From assembly GCA_027575805.1 (NCBI GenBank), contig JANBPU010000358.1, positions 1 through 14,948 of the forward strand: a DNA stretch of 14,948 nucleotides, written 5' to 3'. A program made the position numbers and the translations under genes. The DNA is from Mycoemilia scoparia. Taxonomy: Eukaryota > Kickxellomycota > Kickxellomycetes > Kickxellales > Kickxellaceae. The notes under the pieces are model-generated. The model did not search any database. It saw only the letters and a program-made list of their open reading frames with translations, and was not told the origin of the DNA. Below are positions 1-8,002 of this stretch, one piece after another (the first letter of the stretch is position 1; the number at the start of each line of letters is the position of its first letter).

Positions 1-1326
1 ATTTTCTTGCTTTACTTGAGCAGTAATTGCCTTCATAATTTGCTTGGGGAAATAGTTGAAGTATACATCAAGAGGCTGTGCAAAACTTGTAGTCTTTGGT
101 GGGATAGTGTAAATATTTACTTGAGATGATTTGGATCGAATATCATCTTTATCAAATAGTGATTGCTTATTATGACCTGTCCAAGAATCCAAGAGAAGGT
201 CAATTACTGTATCGGGTGGGATATTGGGTACCATACATTGCTGGACAAAGTAGTCTATGTGACTGCTTGTTAATTTACCAGATACGCTGCAAGTCATTGT
301 GATATTTGGACATTTTTCGAGTACCTCACGAACCCTCTCTTTTTCATGTTCTGGAATTTTGCCTGAAGCTTTGTTAAGACACAATAGAATTTTTGGTAAA
401 AGAATCCCATTTGCGTTAATTAGTGGCATGACAGTATACGAATGCGTTGTTGCATTAATATTTCTTGCAACAACTTCAACTGTATTAACACCAACAAAAT
501 CAAATGTGCGTTTAGGAGTTAGCTCGATATTGAATCCGCTTTGATCTGTATTCCAAATAAAATCCAACCGTTGTGGGTTAAAAAGAGGATCAGTTGATCT
601 TATAAAGTCTTCCGAACGCTTTTCAATGGAATCAATGTCGATTAATTGAACTTTCGATACACACTTTGTTATTCGACGAGACTTGATGCCATATTTTTTC
701 TTGAATTGGCTAATCCATGAATAAGATCCAAGATGACTACTGTTTATTTCTGTTGCACTTGCTACAGCCCAATTGGATAAATCAAACATATGAACAGAAT
801 GGCCTGCATCTCTAGCTCGCTTAAATTTTGATAAAACCATTCTTTCAACTTCTTTGCCTTTTTGTTCTTTTGTTCCTCCTTGTTGAAGAGTGCGACGTAG
901 TGATGTCATATCTGAGGCAATAACTCCAAACTCTCTTACAATTTTTTTTGATGGAGACATCATTTTAGTTTTGCTCGAATGATAACTATTTACAATTTCC
1001 TTATGACGACTATCAATATTTTGAAGCTTGTTGAGAGTTATTTGTAGTGGTGGTTTGTTAAGCAAATTATTTCGTATTTTATCAAAAGTTGGTGAATCAT
1101 GATTAATTAATTCAACACAATCTTCTGACTCAATTTCTTCTTGATTATATTCATCTTGGAACTCAAGTAATAGTTCATTAAATTTTCTAATAAGTTTTTT
1201 GGATATTTCTTTTTCGATTATTGTGCTGCTTTTTAAGTGATCCAGGCAGTTATGTTGACATGAAAATTCAGATATAATATCTAAATAATTCAATAGCTGA
1301 TAAATAATATGACTTTCAGAGACCAT
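1..1326 (-). CDS. pogo/Tigger-like DDE transposase, 3'-truncated by window edge
   Basis: The frame is open for 442 codons from the ATG at 1326-1324 to the window edge, with no stop, so the C-terminus lies outside. Residues about 160-220 resemble a CENP-B/Tc5-type helix-turn-helix, ending in a WISQFKKKYGIKSRR segment. A DDE_1-type catalytic core follows: Asp261 in NTDQSG, Asp380 in LLLDSWTGH and Asp420 in IPPKTTSFAQPLD, with 39 residues between the second and third Asp. This is the acidic-triad layout of pogo/Tigger/Fot transposases, which cut and paste DNA at TA sites in the nucleus. The first 120 residues are Glu/Asn/Lys-rich and I cannot assign them. The start context is GCAAAATGG. All three catalytic aspartates are present and there is no visible damage, unlike every other element here. 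A domesticated transposase-derived host gene is the main alternative. Confidence 0.85.
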   Translation of the reverse strand, partial: MVSESHIIYQLLNYLDIISEFSCQHNCLDHLKSSTIIEKEISKKLIRKFNELLLEFQDEYNQEEIESEDCVELINHDSPTFDKIRNNLLNKPPLQITLNKLQNIDSRHKEIVNSYHSSKTKMMSPSKKIVREFGVIASDMTSLRRTLQQGGTKEQKGKEVERMVLSKFKRARDAGHSVHMFDLSNWAVASATEINSSHLGSYSWISQFKKKYGIKSRRITKCVSKVQLIDIDSIEKRSEDFIRSTDPLFNPQRLDFIWNTDQSGFNIELTPKRTFDFVGVNTVEVVARNINATTHSYTVMPLINANGILLPKILLCLNKASGKIPEHEKERVREVLEKCPNITMTCSVSGKLTSSHIDYFVQQCMVPNIPPDTVIDLLLDSWTGHNKQSLFDKDDIRSKSSQVNIYTIPPKTTSFAQPLDVYFNYFPKQIMKAITAQVKQEN

Positions 1327-1755
1327 TTTGCTATAAATATTCAAAATAATTACTATAGTCACTTTAGTATATTCAATTAATTATATTTACAGCTTATGGG
1401 ATAAATATAAATTTAAAGGATGACAAAATATAGACTCGAACCCAGAAAGTTCGAGACCTACAAAGGTATTTTATAATTACTTGGCCAAGCCAGAATCTTC
1501 GAAATTTTTTGAAACCAATAACTATTTATTCTTTCTACCTCAATCTTTGAGACACTATCACACCCTCAATATTGGTTTGGGGAATAGCATTCCTAATTGA
1601 ATTAAGCTCTCCCAAACGAGAGCTTTCCAACGGTATATAACACTTGTGTTTATAGGATTTCATGTAAAAACACTTCCCTTGTTAGTAAAAGAATTAGTAT
1701 TGTATATATAAAAAAGATAATAAAACTAAAATTTGTTCCTAACATTCTAAACATA
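1327..1755. other. A+T-rich spacer without a gene
   Basis: No convincing coding frame is seen. The stretch would hold the upstream region of the pogo-like gene on the minus strand; a TATTTATA-like sequence lies only just upstream of the ATG. It also contains a short perfect hairpin (1605-1624, 7-bp arms around CCAAAC) and a tRNA-like remnant listed separately. It ends at the TA duplicated by Tc1-A. Confidence 0.5.
1418..1497 (-). other. degenerate tRNA-like sequence with pol III A/B-box matches
   Basis: On the minus strand TTGGCCAAGTAA (1488-1477) resembles a tRNA A box and GGGTTCGAGTC (1443-1433) is a good B box. They are about 33 bp apart, as in a tRNA. The T loop TTCGAGT is fine, but only the innermost pairs of the T stem form and the acceptor stem pairs poorly. 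This is at best a tRNA pseudogene or the head of an old tRNA-derived SINE, not a working tRNA. Confidence 0.25.
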
Positions 1756-1966
1756 CAGTGGGTCTCAAAACTGCTCAAATGTTTTTGATGTCAGTATAAA
1801 AGTAAGCATAACTTTGTGAATAGTAATCCAATAGACTTGAAATTTTCAAGGTAGATAGTATTGATGTGTATTTATAATATATTAAAAAATCAAGTTAGTC
1901 TAATTAAAATTGACTATGTAATCAATGGTTAAAAATTCAAAAAGCATTCGAACAGTTTTGAGACTA
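1756..1966 (+). repeat. left long terminal inverted repeat of Tc1-A
   Basis: About 211 bp, closely matching the reverse complement of 3132-3341. The outer tip GGGTCTCAAAACTGCTCAAA recurs inverted at its inner end (about 1945-1965), so the repeat is itself bounded by short inverted repeats. Confidence 0.9.
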
Positions 1967-1970
1967 CTTT

Positions 1971-2985
1971 TTAATATTTTGTATGCCCACTTTTTGCATC
2001 CATAACTGCCTTGACTCTAACTGGCATAGACTCAGCATACTTCTGGCAGGTATCTTGAGTAAAACTATACTATCTACAGTCACATCTTTCCCATAGCTTA
2101 GCAATAATATTAGCTTTAATCTTGTAGGCCAATAATTTTAGTTTAAGGTAGTGCTAGAGGTACTCAATTGGATTGAGGTCAAATTATTGGGCAGGACACA
2201 CTATTACCACTATCACATTATTCCTTAATAGCTTTTTGGCCATCTTAGAGGTGTATTTGGGTTCATTATTTTATTAGAAAGTATAGTTATTATTTAAAAT
2301 TCCCTTATAATTTATAGAATCTTTGAGGCTATTTTCAAGATCTTTATAGTAGACTTCAACATACATTTATTTAGCTGTTTAGTACCTATATCTAACCCCT
2401 TTCTATGACATGCATCCTTATACCATAGGATACTATCCTCTATGCTTGATAGCTAGCTCAAGATAATGGTCTATAATACCATCACTAGACTGAACTGGAT
2501 AATACTTCATATTGGCTTATCCTTGGGTATTTATTTTAGTTCTATTAGTCTATATAACATGTTTAAAATCCAAAACAGGCCAGGGATTTATAGATATAAG
2601 CCCAAACTAGCCTTACCTTGTTATACCTGCCCTTTAGGAGTAGTTTTTTCTTTTTAATTTTGGAAAATAATTTTATAGGCTTAAGTATACAACTAACAGT
2701 AGTATAGGGTACTGCATACCTATCAGAAGGTAGAAAAAAGTAGACATCCCCAACTGTCCTTAACTCTCTACTTAAAATCATCCTCTTAATTTGGTACTTT
2801 TTATTATCCAAAAATAGCTAAAATTACCTACTAGGGATTAATTCAAGTTATGATAGGCCTGGATTTTGATACTTGGAGGTAGTCCCAATAGAGTAGTTTA
2901 TAATAGAAGTGGCTCATCTAATTGCAGAACCATTTTGGAGGTGATAAGCAATGACTAGATACTTTTCAGGGCTAATGACTTTCAT
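1971..2985 (-). pseudogene. Tc1-type transposase pseudogene of Tc1-A
   Basis: The remnant reads from ATG at 2985-2983 (MKVISPEKYL...) to TAA at 1973-1971, about 338 codons if repaired, which is normal for Tc1 transposases. The DNA-binding part is recognisable at 2811-2563 (KKYQIKRMILSRELRTVGDV). The C-terminal part at about 2210-1971 carries FDLNPIEYL and ends MPVRVKAVMDAKSGHTKY. The catalytic core between is riddled with stops and at least one frameshift. The position of the second catalytic Asp (usual QQDN) reads NEP, and the DLNPIE serine-proline is altered. Several stops fall where Trp or Gln is expected, for example TAG after EYL. The protein cannot be functional. The family call is firm; the boundaries rest on the flanking repeats. 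Confidence 0.88.
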
Positions 2986-3131
2986 AGTATATAAAAAAAT
3001 GACAAAAGTAGCTAAATACCAGATTTTAAAGCAGAGAAGTATAAAGGCCATGTAGGTAGACCTTATATTTAAATTTCATAACATTACCATTACTTTTGGG
3101 GCTTTTATTAAAAATTTTATAATTTTATAAA

Positions 3132-3341
3132 ATGGGTCTCAAAACTGTTCAAATACTTTTTGAATTTTTAACTATTGATTACATAGTCAATTTTGATTAG
3201 ATTAACTTGATTTTTTAATATATTATAAATACACATCAATGTTATTTACCCTAAAAATTTCAAGTCTATTGGATTACTATTTGCAAAGCTATACTCACTT
3301 TTATATTATCAAAAACATTTGAACAGTTTTGAGACCCACTG
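3132..3341 (-). repeat. right long terminal inverted repeat of Tc1-A
   Basis: Inverted partner of 1756-1966. It has the same mirrored structure: GGGTCTCAAAACTGTTCAAA at its inner edge (from 3134) and the inverted form at its outer edge (to 3341). Differences from the left copy are scattered substitutions and small indels. Confidence 0.9.
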
Positions 3342-3489
3342 TATATCCTGCTAGATCTGGTGTTTGGACTACTCTGAACTCTTAGAGTATCATGATAATT
3401 TGTAGTAGACTGAATTAAATCAATAATTAAGCTAGTAGATTGATTACAGCCTATCAGAAAATAAAGTTATACAGTGAGGGACAAAAGTG

Positions 3490-3765
3490 GGTGCTCGCCT
3501 AGAATAGCAACCACCATCATGTGATCACCCATAAGTGTGAAAAAAATTTAAAAAAATATTATTTTTTTAAAATAAATTAAGGTTAATTAAAGCATCCTCC
3601 ACTGTATCCAAAGCCCCCTTACCTGTAAAGGGGCTTTGGATACAGCTCTGGATGCTCTCAATTATTAATTATTCAATTTTTAATAATAATACTTTTATTT
3701 AAAATTATTATTTTCCAACTTATGGGTTGATCATGTCATGGTGGTTGCTATTCTAGGAATCACCC
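3490..3765. mobile_element. 276-bp MITE inside Tc1-B with 8-bp target duplication
   Basis: The 8-mer CAAAAGTG appears at 3482-3489 and again at 3766-3773. The intact right end of Tc1-B has it once, so the duplication is proven internally. The element has GGTG...CACC tips and inverted repeats of about 50 bp (CCTAGAATAGCAACCACCAT shared). Its centre is A+T-rich with a strong hairpin. It has no coding capacity. An 8-bp duplication is typical of hAT, P or Merlin-type elements, but the tips do not let me choose among them. Confidence 0.88.
3591..3656. repeat. central hairpin of the 276-bp MITE
   Basis: TGTATCCAAAGCCCC (3603-3617) pairs perfectly with 3630-3644 around a 12-nt loop. An outer 7-bp arm AGCATCC (3591-3597) pairs with GGATGCT (3650-3656). 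With the terminal repeats, the whole MITE can fold into one long stem. Confidence 0.85.
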
Positions 3766-3789
3766 CAAAAGTGTCTGGATGTTTTATAG

Positions 3790-4078
3790 GAGATAGGCCG
3801 TGATATAATCACGAGCCAAATCATTATTTGATCTAGATCATTCCGAATCTTCGGAAGATTCCAAGGGTTCTGAATGTTCCGAATAATGGACCCTGAGGGC
3901 ATATGTTCAGAACATTAGGAACAATATATAGTTTTTCTTTTATCTTTTATATACATTACTATTCTTTGACTAATTGTTTGAAATAAACTTTAGGTTGGAA
4001 GGATTTAGTTATAGGTATATATTTGTTGTACAAGTTTTATATTTTACAAGAGGTTTTACTTGGTTGTTTATTACAGCC
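3790..4078 (+). mobile_element. LTR-like block (probable solo LTR) in the left repeat of Tc1-B
   Basis: This block has no counterpart in the right repeat of Tc1-B. It shares an ordered set of landmarks with 11507-11790: TAGGCCGTG near the start, inverted TTC-GAA/TTCAGAA motifs, TTTTATATA, then GAAATAAA and GGTTG-AAGGATTT. TATA followed by AATAAA in this order fits U3-R of an LTR read on the plus strand. The right end is plausibly ...TTTATTACA at 4076. The left tip is degraded and no clean 5-bp target duplication is seen, so the edges are approximate. Confidence 0.5.
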
Positions 4079-4124
4079 AATCCTATGGATTGACAATAGG
4101 TAATATAAGATTTATTGATTATCT

Positions 4125-4237
4125 GGGCAATAATTTATGAAGGGTGAATTTTGGGGACCAGTGATTATAGGGGCAATCACAATCAAATGGATGTCCAGTT
4201 GTACTAGTAAACTTTCACCCTTCAAAAATTATGATCC
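4125..4237. mobile_element. 113-bp MITE copy 1, ATCT target duplication
   Basis: It is flanked by ATCT at 4121-4124 and 4238-4241. The uninterrupted sequence (TTATCTGGACAC) exists in the right repeat of Tc1-B, confirming the insertion. The tips are GGGCAATAA on the left and TTATGATCC on the right, with an inner inverted repeat TGAAGGGTGAA/TTCACCCTTCA. It has exactly the same length as the copy at 14751-14863 and about 85-90% identity in the core. It is non-coding. Confidence 0.9.
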
Positions 4238-4374
4238 ATCTGGACACTTTTGTCCCTACTTTAAAAAAGTAATTTATAATTATCCCATATTACTAAAAGT
4301 CATCTAAATGCTATGAAACCTTTAGGGTAGATACTTTTAGATGTCATCCTTTACCTTATAATCTTATTTTACCT

Positions 4375-5379
4375 ATGAAGAAGTTATCTGACTCTATTCA
4401 GCAGGGTATAATTTCATCCTTATCAAGTGGCCTTTCCATTAGGAAAACTGCTGATAGACATGGTGTATCTAAGTCTACAGTCCAGGAGATTTGTGCAAAG
4501 CACCTTTCTGACCTTCCTAGGAGCCCTACTAGTCGTTCATCTAAGCTTTCTTCCCAAACAGTAAGGCACTGTACTCGGCTTGCAACATCTGGCAAGTACC
4601 AAACAGCTACTAAAGTGACCAAGGAGCTCAGAGATAATGTTGGAATTAGTATCCATCCCAGGACAGTACATAGAGCCCTCCAGCGTACTGGTCTCAAGGC
4701 TGCAAAGAAAGAAATAAAGCCTAAGATTTCGCCAAAAAACCAGCGTGAGAGATATGAGTTTGCAAAGGCCCACAAAGACTGGACTGACAAGGACTGGGAA
4801 AGGGTTATATGGTCTGATGAGACTAAAATTAATCGATTTTGCTCAGATGGTATATCCTGGTGCTGGGTATTTGATGATACTAGCCTTCAAGACTACCAAG
4901 TATCAGAGACAGTTAAATTTGGCGGTGGATCAATTATGATATGGGGCTGTATGACTCATAAAGGCCATGGTTTTATGTGCAGAATATCAGGGACTATGGA
5001 CCAGCATCTATACAAAAGTATTTTGGTTGATGAGTTAGGCCAGATAATCCAGTTTTATGATCTTGATCCTTCTAAGGTCATATTCCAGCAAGACAATACT
5101 CCTTGTCATACCACCAAAATGGTTCAAAACTGGCTCAGTGAGTAATCATATGAAGTTCTCAAGTGGCCAGCCCAGTCTCCAGACCTTAACCCAATCGAAA
5201 CCCTGTGGGCGATTATCAAGAGAAGACTCAATGAATATGAGACACCCTTTCCTGGTATCAATGATTTGTGGGAGCGTGTCCAAGAAATTTGGAATGATAT
5301 TGGTACTGAAACATATGCAAAGCTTGTTAGAAGTATGCCTAAGCATATTAAAGCTATTCTAAAGGCTTATGGAAAGTAG
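4375..5379 (+). pseudogene. Tc1/mariner transposase of Tc1-B, one in-frame stop
   Basis: ATG 4375 to TAG 5377-5379 is 334 codons, full length for the family, with a single in-frame TAA at 5143-5145 (codon 257) and no frameshift. The N-terminal helix-turn-helix is at about residues 22-44 (IRKTADRHGVSKSTVQEIC), and a second paired-like segment at 92-107. The catalytic triad is visible: Asp148 in IWSDETK, Asp240 in FQQDN, and Glu275 in SPDLNPIE, 34 residues after the second Asp, so DD34E. The C-terminus ends SMPKHIKAILKAYGK. The upstream product would stop after residue 256 and lack the catalytic Glu. The TAA probably replaced CAA or GAA. Related active copies may exist elsewhere. The protein would bind the element's terminal repeats and cut and paste it at TA. 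Confidence 0.92.
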
Positions 5380-5387
5380 ACCTCTTT

Positions 5388-5617
5388 TTAATTAACTTTT
5401 TTAAAGTAGGGACAAAAGTGTCCAGATAACCAATAAATCTTATATTACCTATAACTACATCAATAATAAAGTTACAAATGTAATATTTTATACACTTATA
5501 GTCCTCTTCAAGGGCTTTAAAATGAGCCCTCTTGGGCATCTGTAGCTCTACTATTTAGTATATTATTGGCCTTAAAGTTAGTCCCATAAAACATCTGGAC
5601 ACTTTTGTCCCTCACTG
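5388..5617 (-). repeat. right long terminal inverted repeat of Tc1-B
   Basis: About 230 bp. The outer motif GGGACAAAAGTGTCCAGAT (inverted, about 5594-5612) recurs mirrored at the inner end (about 5409-5427), and the TTTTTTAAAGTAGGGAC stretch marks the inner edge. Its partner is the interrupted left repeat at 3472 to about 4277, where the same inner edge appears as GGGAC/CTACTTTAAAAAAGT. Confidence 0.88.
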
Positions 5618-6888
5618 TAAGTGATGGTCGTGTTATTCGTAAAGATCATCTGCTGTGTCTCCCTAATGGAGAAAAGATACCCAGTCCTGCTAACAGAAAA
5701 GGTAGTCTGATACAAGTAGTTATGGACTACCATAACAAACTGATCGAGGTCATTAAATCTGTTCAGAGTGTAGAAGCCAATGAAAACAATTATTATATCA
5801 ACTGCTGGATAGATACTAATCAGGTAGACATCTTAACTGCTGGGAATTATAATGAAGCTAACAACATAAATGCCTTTGATGTTGATGCTGGAGAGAAGAG
5901 ACGAAGGCTAGCTAATGGTATTCCTGAAGTAACTAGAGCATCTGATGAAGATCGTGAGAATTTTGGTGCCGAAACTTTCCCTCTGACCAATACTACTAGG
6001 AATAGTACTACTGCTGTGACCCATGTCAACACTGTTCCTACTGCTCCTGTGAGTAGTACAAAGAAAGGCCCTGCATACAAGATCAGATCTATGGCTGAAA
6101 TGGAGCCTATGAAGAGACCTGTAGAATTGGCCATGATGAATGCCAGAGTTGATATGCCTCTTCAAGATTTCCTAGGAATGAGTAAAGAAGGAGCCGACTT
6201 TATGCATAAAGTAACTACCCGCAGAAGAATCCCTGTAGATCAGCTGAGTCAAGACAAAGTAGTAGATGCAGTGGTTGAGGATGCTGAAGTAGTTGTAGCC
6301 CCTCCTAAATCAGTTGATAAGAAGCCTTACTCTGTTAGAGCTGTCAGGATTAATGGCAGGATTCGGAACAAAGATGTTATTATATGTATTGACCTGGGAT
6401 CTGAATTGAATGTTGCCAATACTGAGTTCCTGCAAGATCTAAATATACCAATTTCTCCTGACTCCAATACATCACTAGTAGGAGCTACCCGAGGAAGAAT
6501 GAATGGTGCTGGAGTAGCATGGAATGTTCCAGTACAAATCAAGGACTTCTTCATGAATGTCCCTGCTCTAGCCGTTAATGACTTTAAGTATACCCTACTG
6601 TTAGGTCTGCCATTCTTGGAAGAAGCCAAATGGACTGTATCAGAAGTGCCCGATGGTCGCAGAATGTACGAGATTACAGATGGTTATAATACGATTAAGT
6701 TCAGGACTTGCGCTCGTGAAATAAAGTTACTATTGATTCCTAAGTATAATGTTGCAGAATGTGATTTGACCTCTTCTGATATACCTGATGGAGAATATCT
6801 AGTCAACCTTGTTTCCGTTGCCCCTTTAAGTGAAGTACTAGCTACCTGATATAAGACTGTTGATAAGAAGATACATCCTGTCGCTACT

Positions 6889-6967
6889 GGGGAACTGGGG
6901 TTGGCCCAGTTGTGAAGGGTGGCTCCCTTCACATGTTGGCCTCTGGGTTCAATTCCCAGGTTCTCCA
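6889..6967 (+). ncRNA. tRNA-like head of the SINE, internal pol III promoter
   Basis: GGGGAAC (6889-6895) pairs with GTTCTCC (6960-6966) as an acceptor stem with discriminator A. CTGGG (6943-6947) pairs with CCCAG (6955-6959) around the T loop TTCAATT. The A box is TGGCCCAGTTG at 6902-6912 and the B box GGTTCAATTCC at 6946-6956, together an internal RNA polymerase III promoter. The anticodon arm can pair for 8 bp with a 5-nt loop, and would read GGC if forced into 5+7 form. The D arm is poor. A free-standing functional tRNA is unlikely, given the flanking duplications and the body that follows. Confidence 0.8.
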
Positions 6968-7214
6968 CACTTTAGCAGGTGTTGAAACTAGCAGTGCTGG
7001 CAGTGGGGCTTAGGTCACGCAGGTTTTATCCATAATGTTGCCATTAATAGCATGAAAAGAGCCAAAGCCCAAATGGGTATGGCAGCTGTTAACCCCACTT
7101 AGCTAGTGGGCTCCAGCAAGGGCGAGGGTTTTTAGTGAGTAAGAGTCTCACACTGTTCCAGAGTAGCTACTGGTTCGCCCATGATGGGTTTTCCCTATGC
7201 TATATAAAAAAAAA
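6890..7214 (+). mobile_element. tRNA-derived SINE with A-rich tail and 15-bp target duplication
   Basis: The 15-mer ATCCTGTCGCTACTG occurs at 6875-6889 and again at 7215-7229. Between them is a 325-bp unit with a tRNA-like head, a tRNA-unrelated body of about 230 bp, and a tail of TATATAAAAAAAAA. These are the hallmarks of a SINE mobilised by the machinery of a LINE-type element. It has no reading frame of note. It looks richer in G+C than its surroundings and keeps several CpGs. Excision of the unit plus one duplication restores the gypsy-A frame exactly, so it landed in that relic or its progenitor. I do not recognise the family. Confidence 0.92.
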
Positions 7215-8002
7215 ATCCTGTCGCTACTGTAATGCCAGAAGATATGCAGCTCAAACAGAGTACTCCTTGTATCCTAAGCAATGGTTTAAGACTGAAACCA
7301 CAAAGACTAGATAATCTTAAGATAGGAGATGGGTGGTTGATACCTATAGAAGTTGAGGTATTCAAAACTGCTCTGAAAGAAGTTGATGCTGCATTCACCT
7401 TTGATGATAGTGAGATGGGACTACTGAAGATTGAAGTAGAGAATCCTATTCGTATCCCTACTGTAGAACATACTCCCTGGGAAGATAAGCCTTTCCCAAT
7501 TCCCTGTGCTATATACTACCAAGTTATACAACTGATCAAGTCTAAGATAGCTGCTGGAGTATTGGAACCTTCTATTGGAGGTTATGCCAATAAGTGGTTT
7601 GTGATACTAAAGAAAGATCAATCTAAACTACAATTTATACAAGATCTTCTCATTGCCAGAACTAAACAGCTCATGATGAATGTAAGGATCTGTGAATGTG
7701 CCGGTATGATGCTAGATGATGCTAGACTAATAACCAAGGTTTACTATGATGCATGTGAAGATCAGAGAAAGACTCCTCTTATGATTGGTGATATGGTGCT
7801 TCTGTCTAACAATAAATGACAAAAGACTGTAACAAATAGATTTGAGCATAGATGGATAGGTCCATATCATATAATTCACATTCCTAATGATAACATTTAC
7901 TGACTTATTGAGCTTGATGGATTAAAGATCTCTGGTAAAGTCACTGGAAACAGTCTCAAGAAATTCTTCAGACATCTAGAGGATTGGAATAGTTCTCACT
8001 AA

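Larger units (their letters stand above)
1756..3341 (-). mobile_element. Tc1/mariner element Tc1-A (decayed), TA target duplication
   Basis: This is a 1586-bp element flanked by TA at 1754-1755 and 3342-3343. It begins CAGTGGGTCTCAAAACTG and ends with the inverted copy. The terminal inverted repeats are about 210 bp each. Between them lies one transposase-derived frame on the minus strand whose stop is only a few bases from the left repeat. Size, TA duplication, CAGT-type tips and a DLNPIE motif place it in Tc1/mariner. The transposase is too damaged to be active. Confidence 0.93.
3472..5617 (+). mobile_element. Tc1/mariner element Tc1-B, TA target duplication, itself a target of other insertions
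   Basis: The tips CAGTGAGGGACAAAAGTG (3472-3489) and the exact inverted form (5600-5617) are flanked by TA at 3470-3471 and 5618-5619. Total length is 2146 bp, but the left terminal repeat is swollen by a 276-bp MITE plus duplication, an LTR-like block and a 113-bp MITE plus duplication. Without these it would be close to the usual size for Tc1. The gypsy-A reading frame resumes exactly across the TA site, so the element landed in that retrotransposon. The transposase is nearly intact, and this is the younger-looking of the two Tc1 elements. Confidence 0.94.
3344..8002 (+). pseudogene. gypsy-A: Ty3/gypsy gag-end/protease/pol relic, interrupted by Tc1-B and a SINE
   Basis: One reading frame can be followed in three exposed pieces: 3346-3471, 5618-6889 and 7230-8002. 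The first piece has several stops but reads CLDYSELLEYHDNL, resembling the end of a gag zinc-knuckle region, then LSENKVI, which joins SDGRVIRKD right after Tc1-B. A retropepsin-like domain follows (6325-6680) with active-site-like DLGS at 6391 and LLLGLPFL. Then comes the linker leading to reverse transcriptase. RT starts (ENPIRIP, PWEDKPFPIP, VLEPS) but stops at FIQDL. It is fused in frame near 7645 to an integrase C-terminus (GDMVLL, RFEHRWIGPYHI, ELDGLKISGKVTG). The catalytic RT, RNase H and integrase core are absent. In-frame stops at 6847, 7817 and 7903 are all TGA at expected Arg positions. No LTRs were identified. A TTG upstream of 5618 lies in the Tc1-B repeat and is not a start. Confidence 0.85.

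Noticed and set aside
4398..4790. Open frames on the minus strand opposite the Tc1-B transposase
   Set aside because: They are shadows of a recognised plus-strand transposase and resemble no family.
5605..5619. Start of the gypsy-A protease frame within TTTTGTCCCTCACTG
   Set aside because: The in-frame triplet is TTG, not ATG, and it belongs to the terminal repeat of Tc1-B. The gypsy coding begins upstream of the insertion.
5847..6165. Hydrophobic-looking minus-strand frames opposite gypsy-A
   Set aside because: Antisense of a coding region with clear protease homology; no independent support.
6889..6967. A genuine nuclear tRNA gene
   Set aside because: The D arm and anticodon loop are irregular, a 230-bp body and A tail follow, and the whole unit is flanked by a 15-bp duplication, so it is a SINE head.
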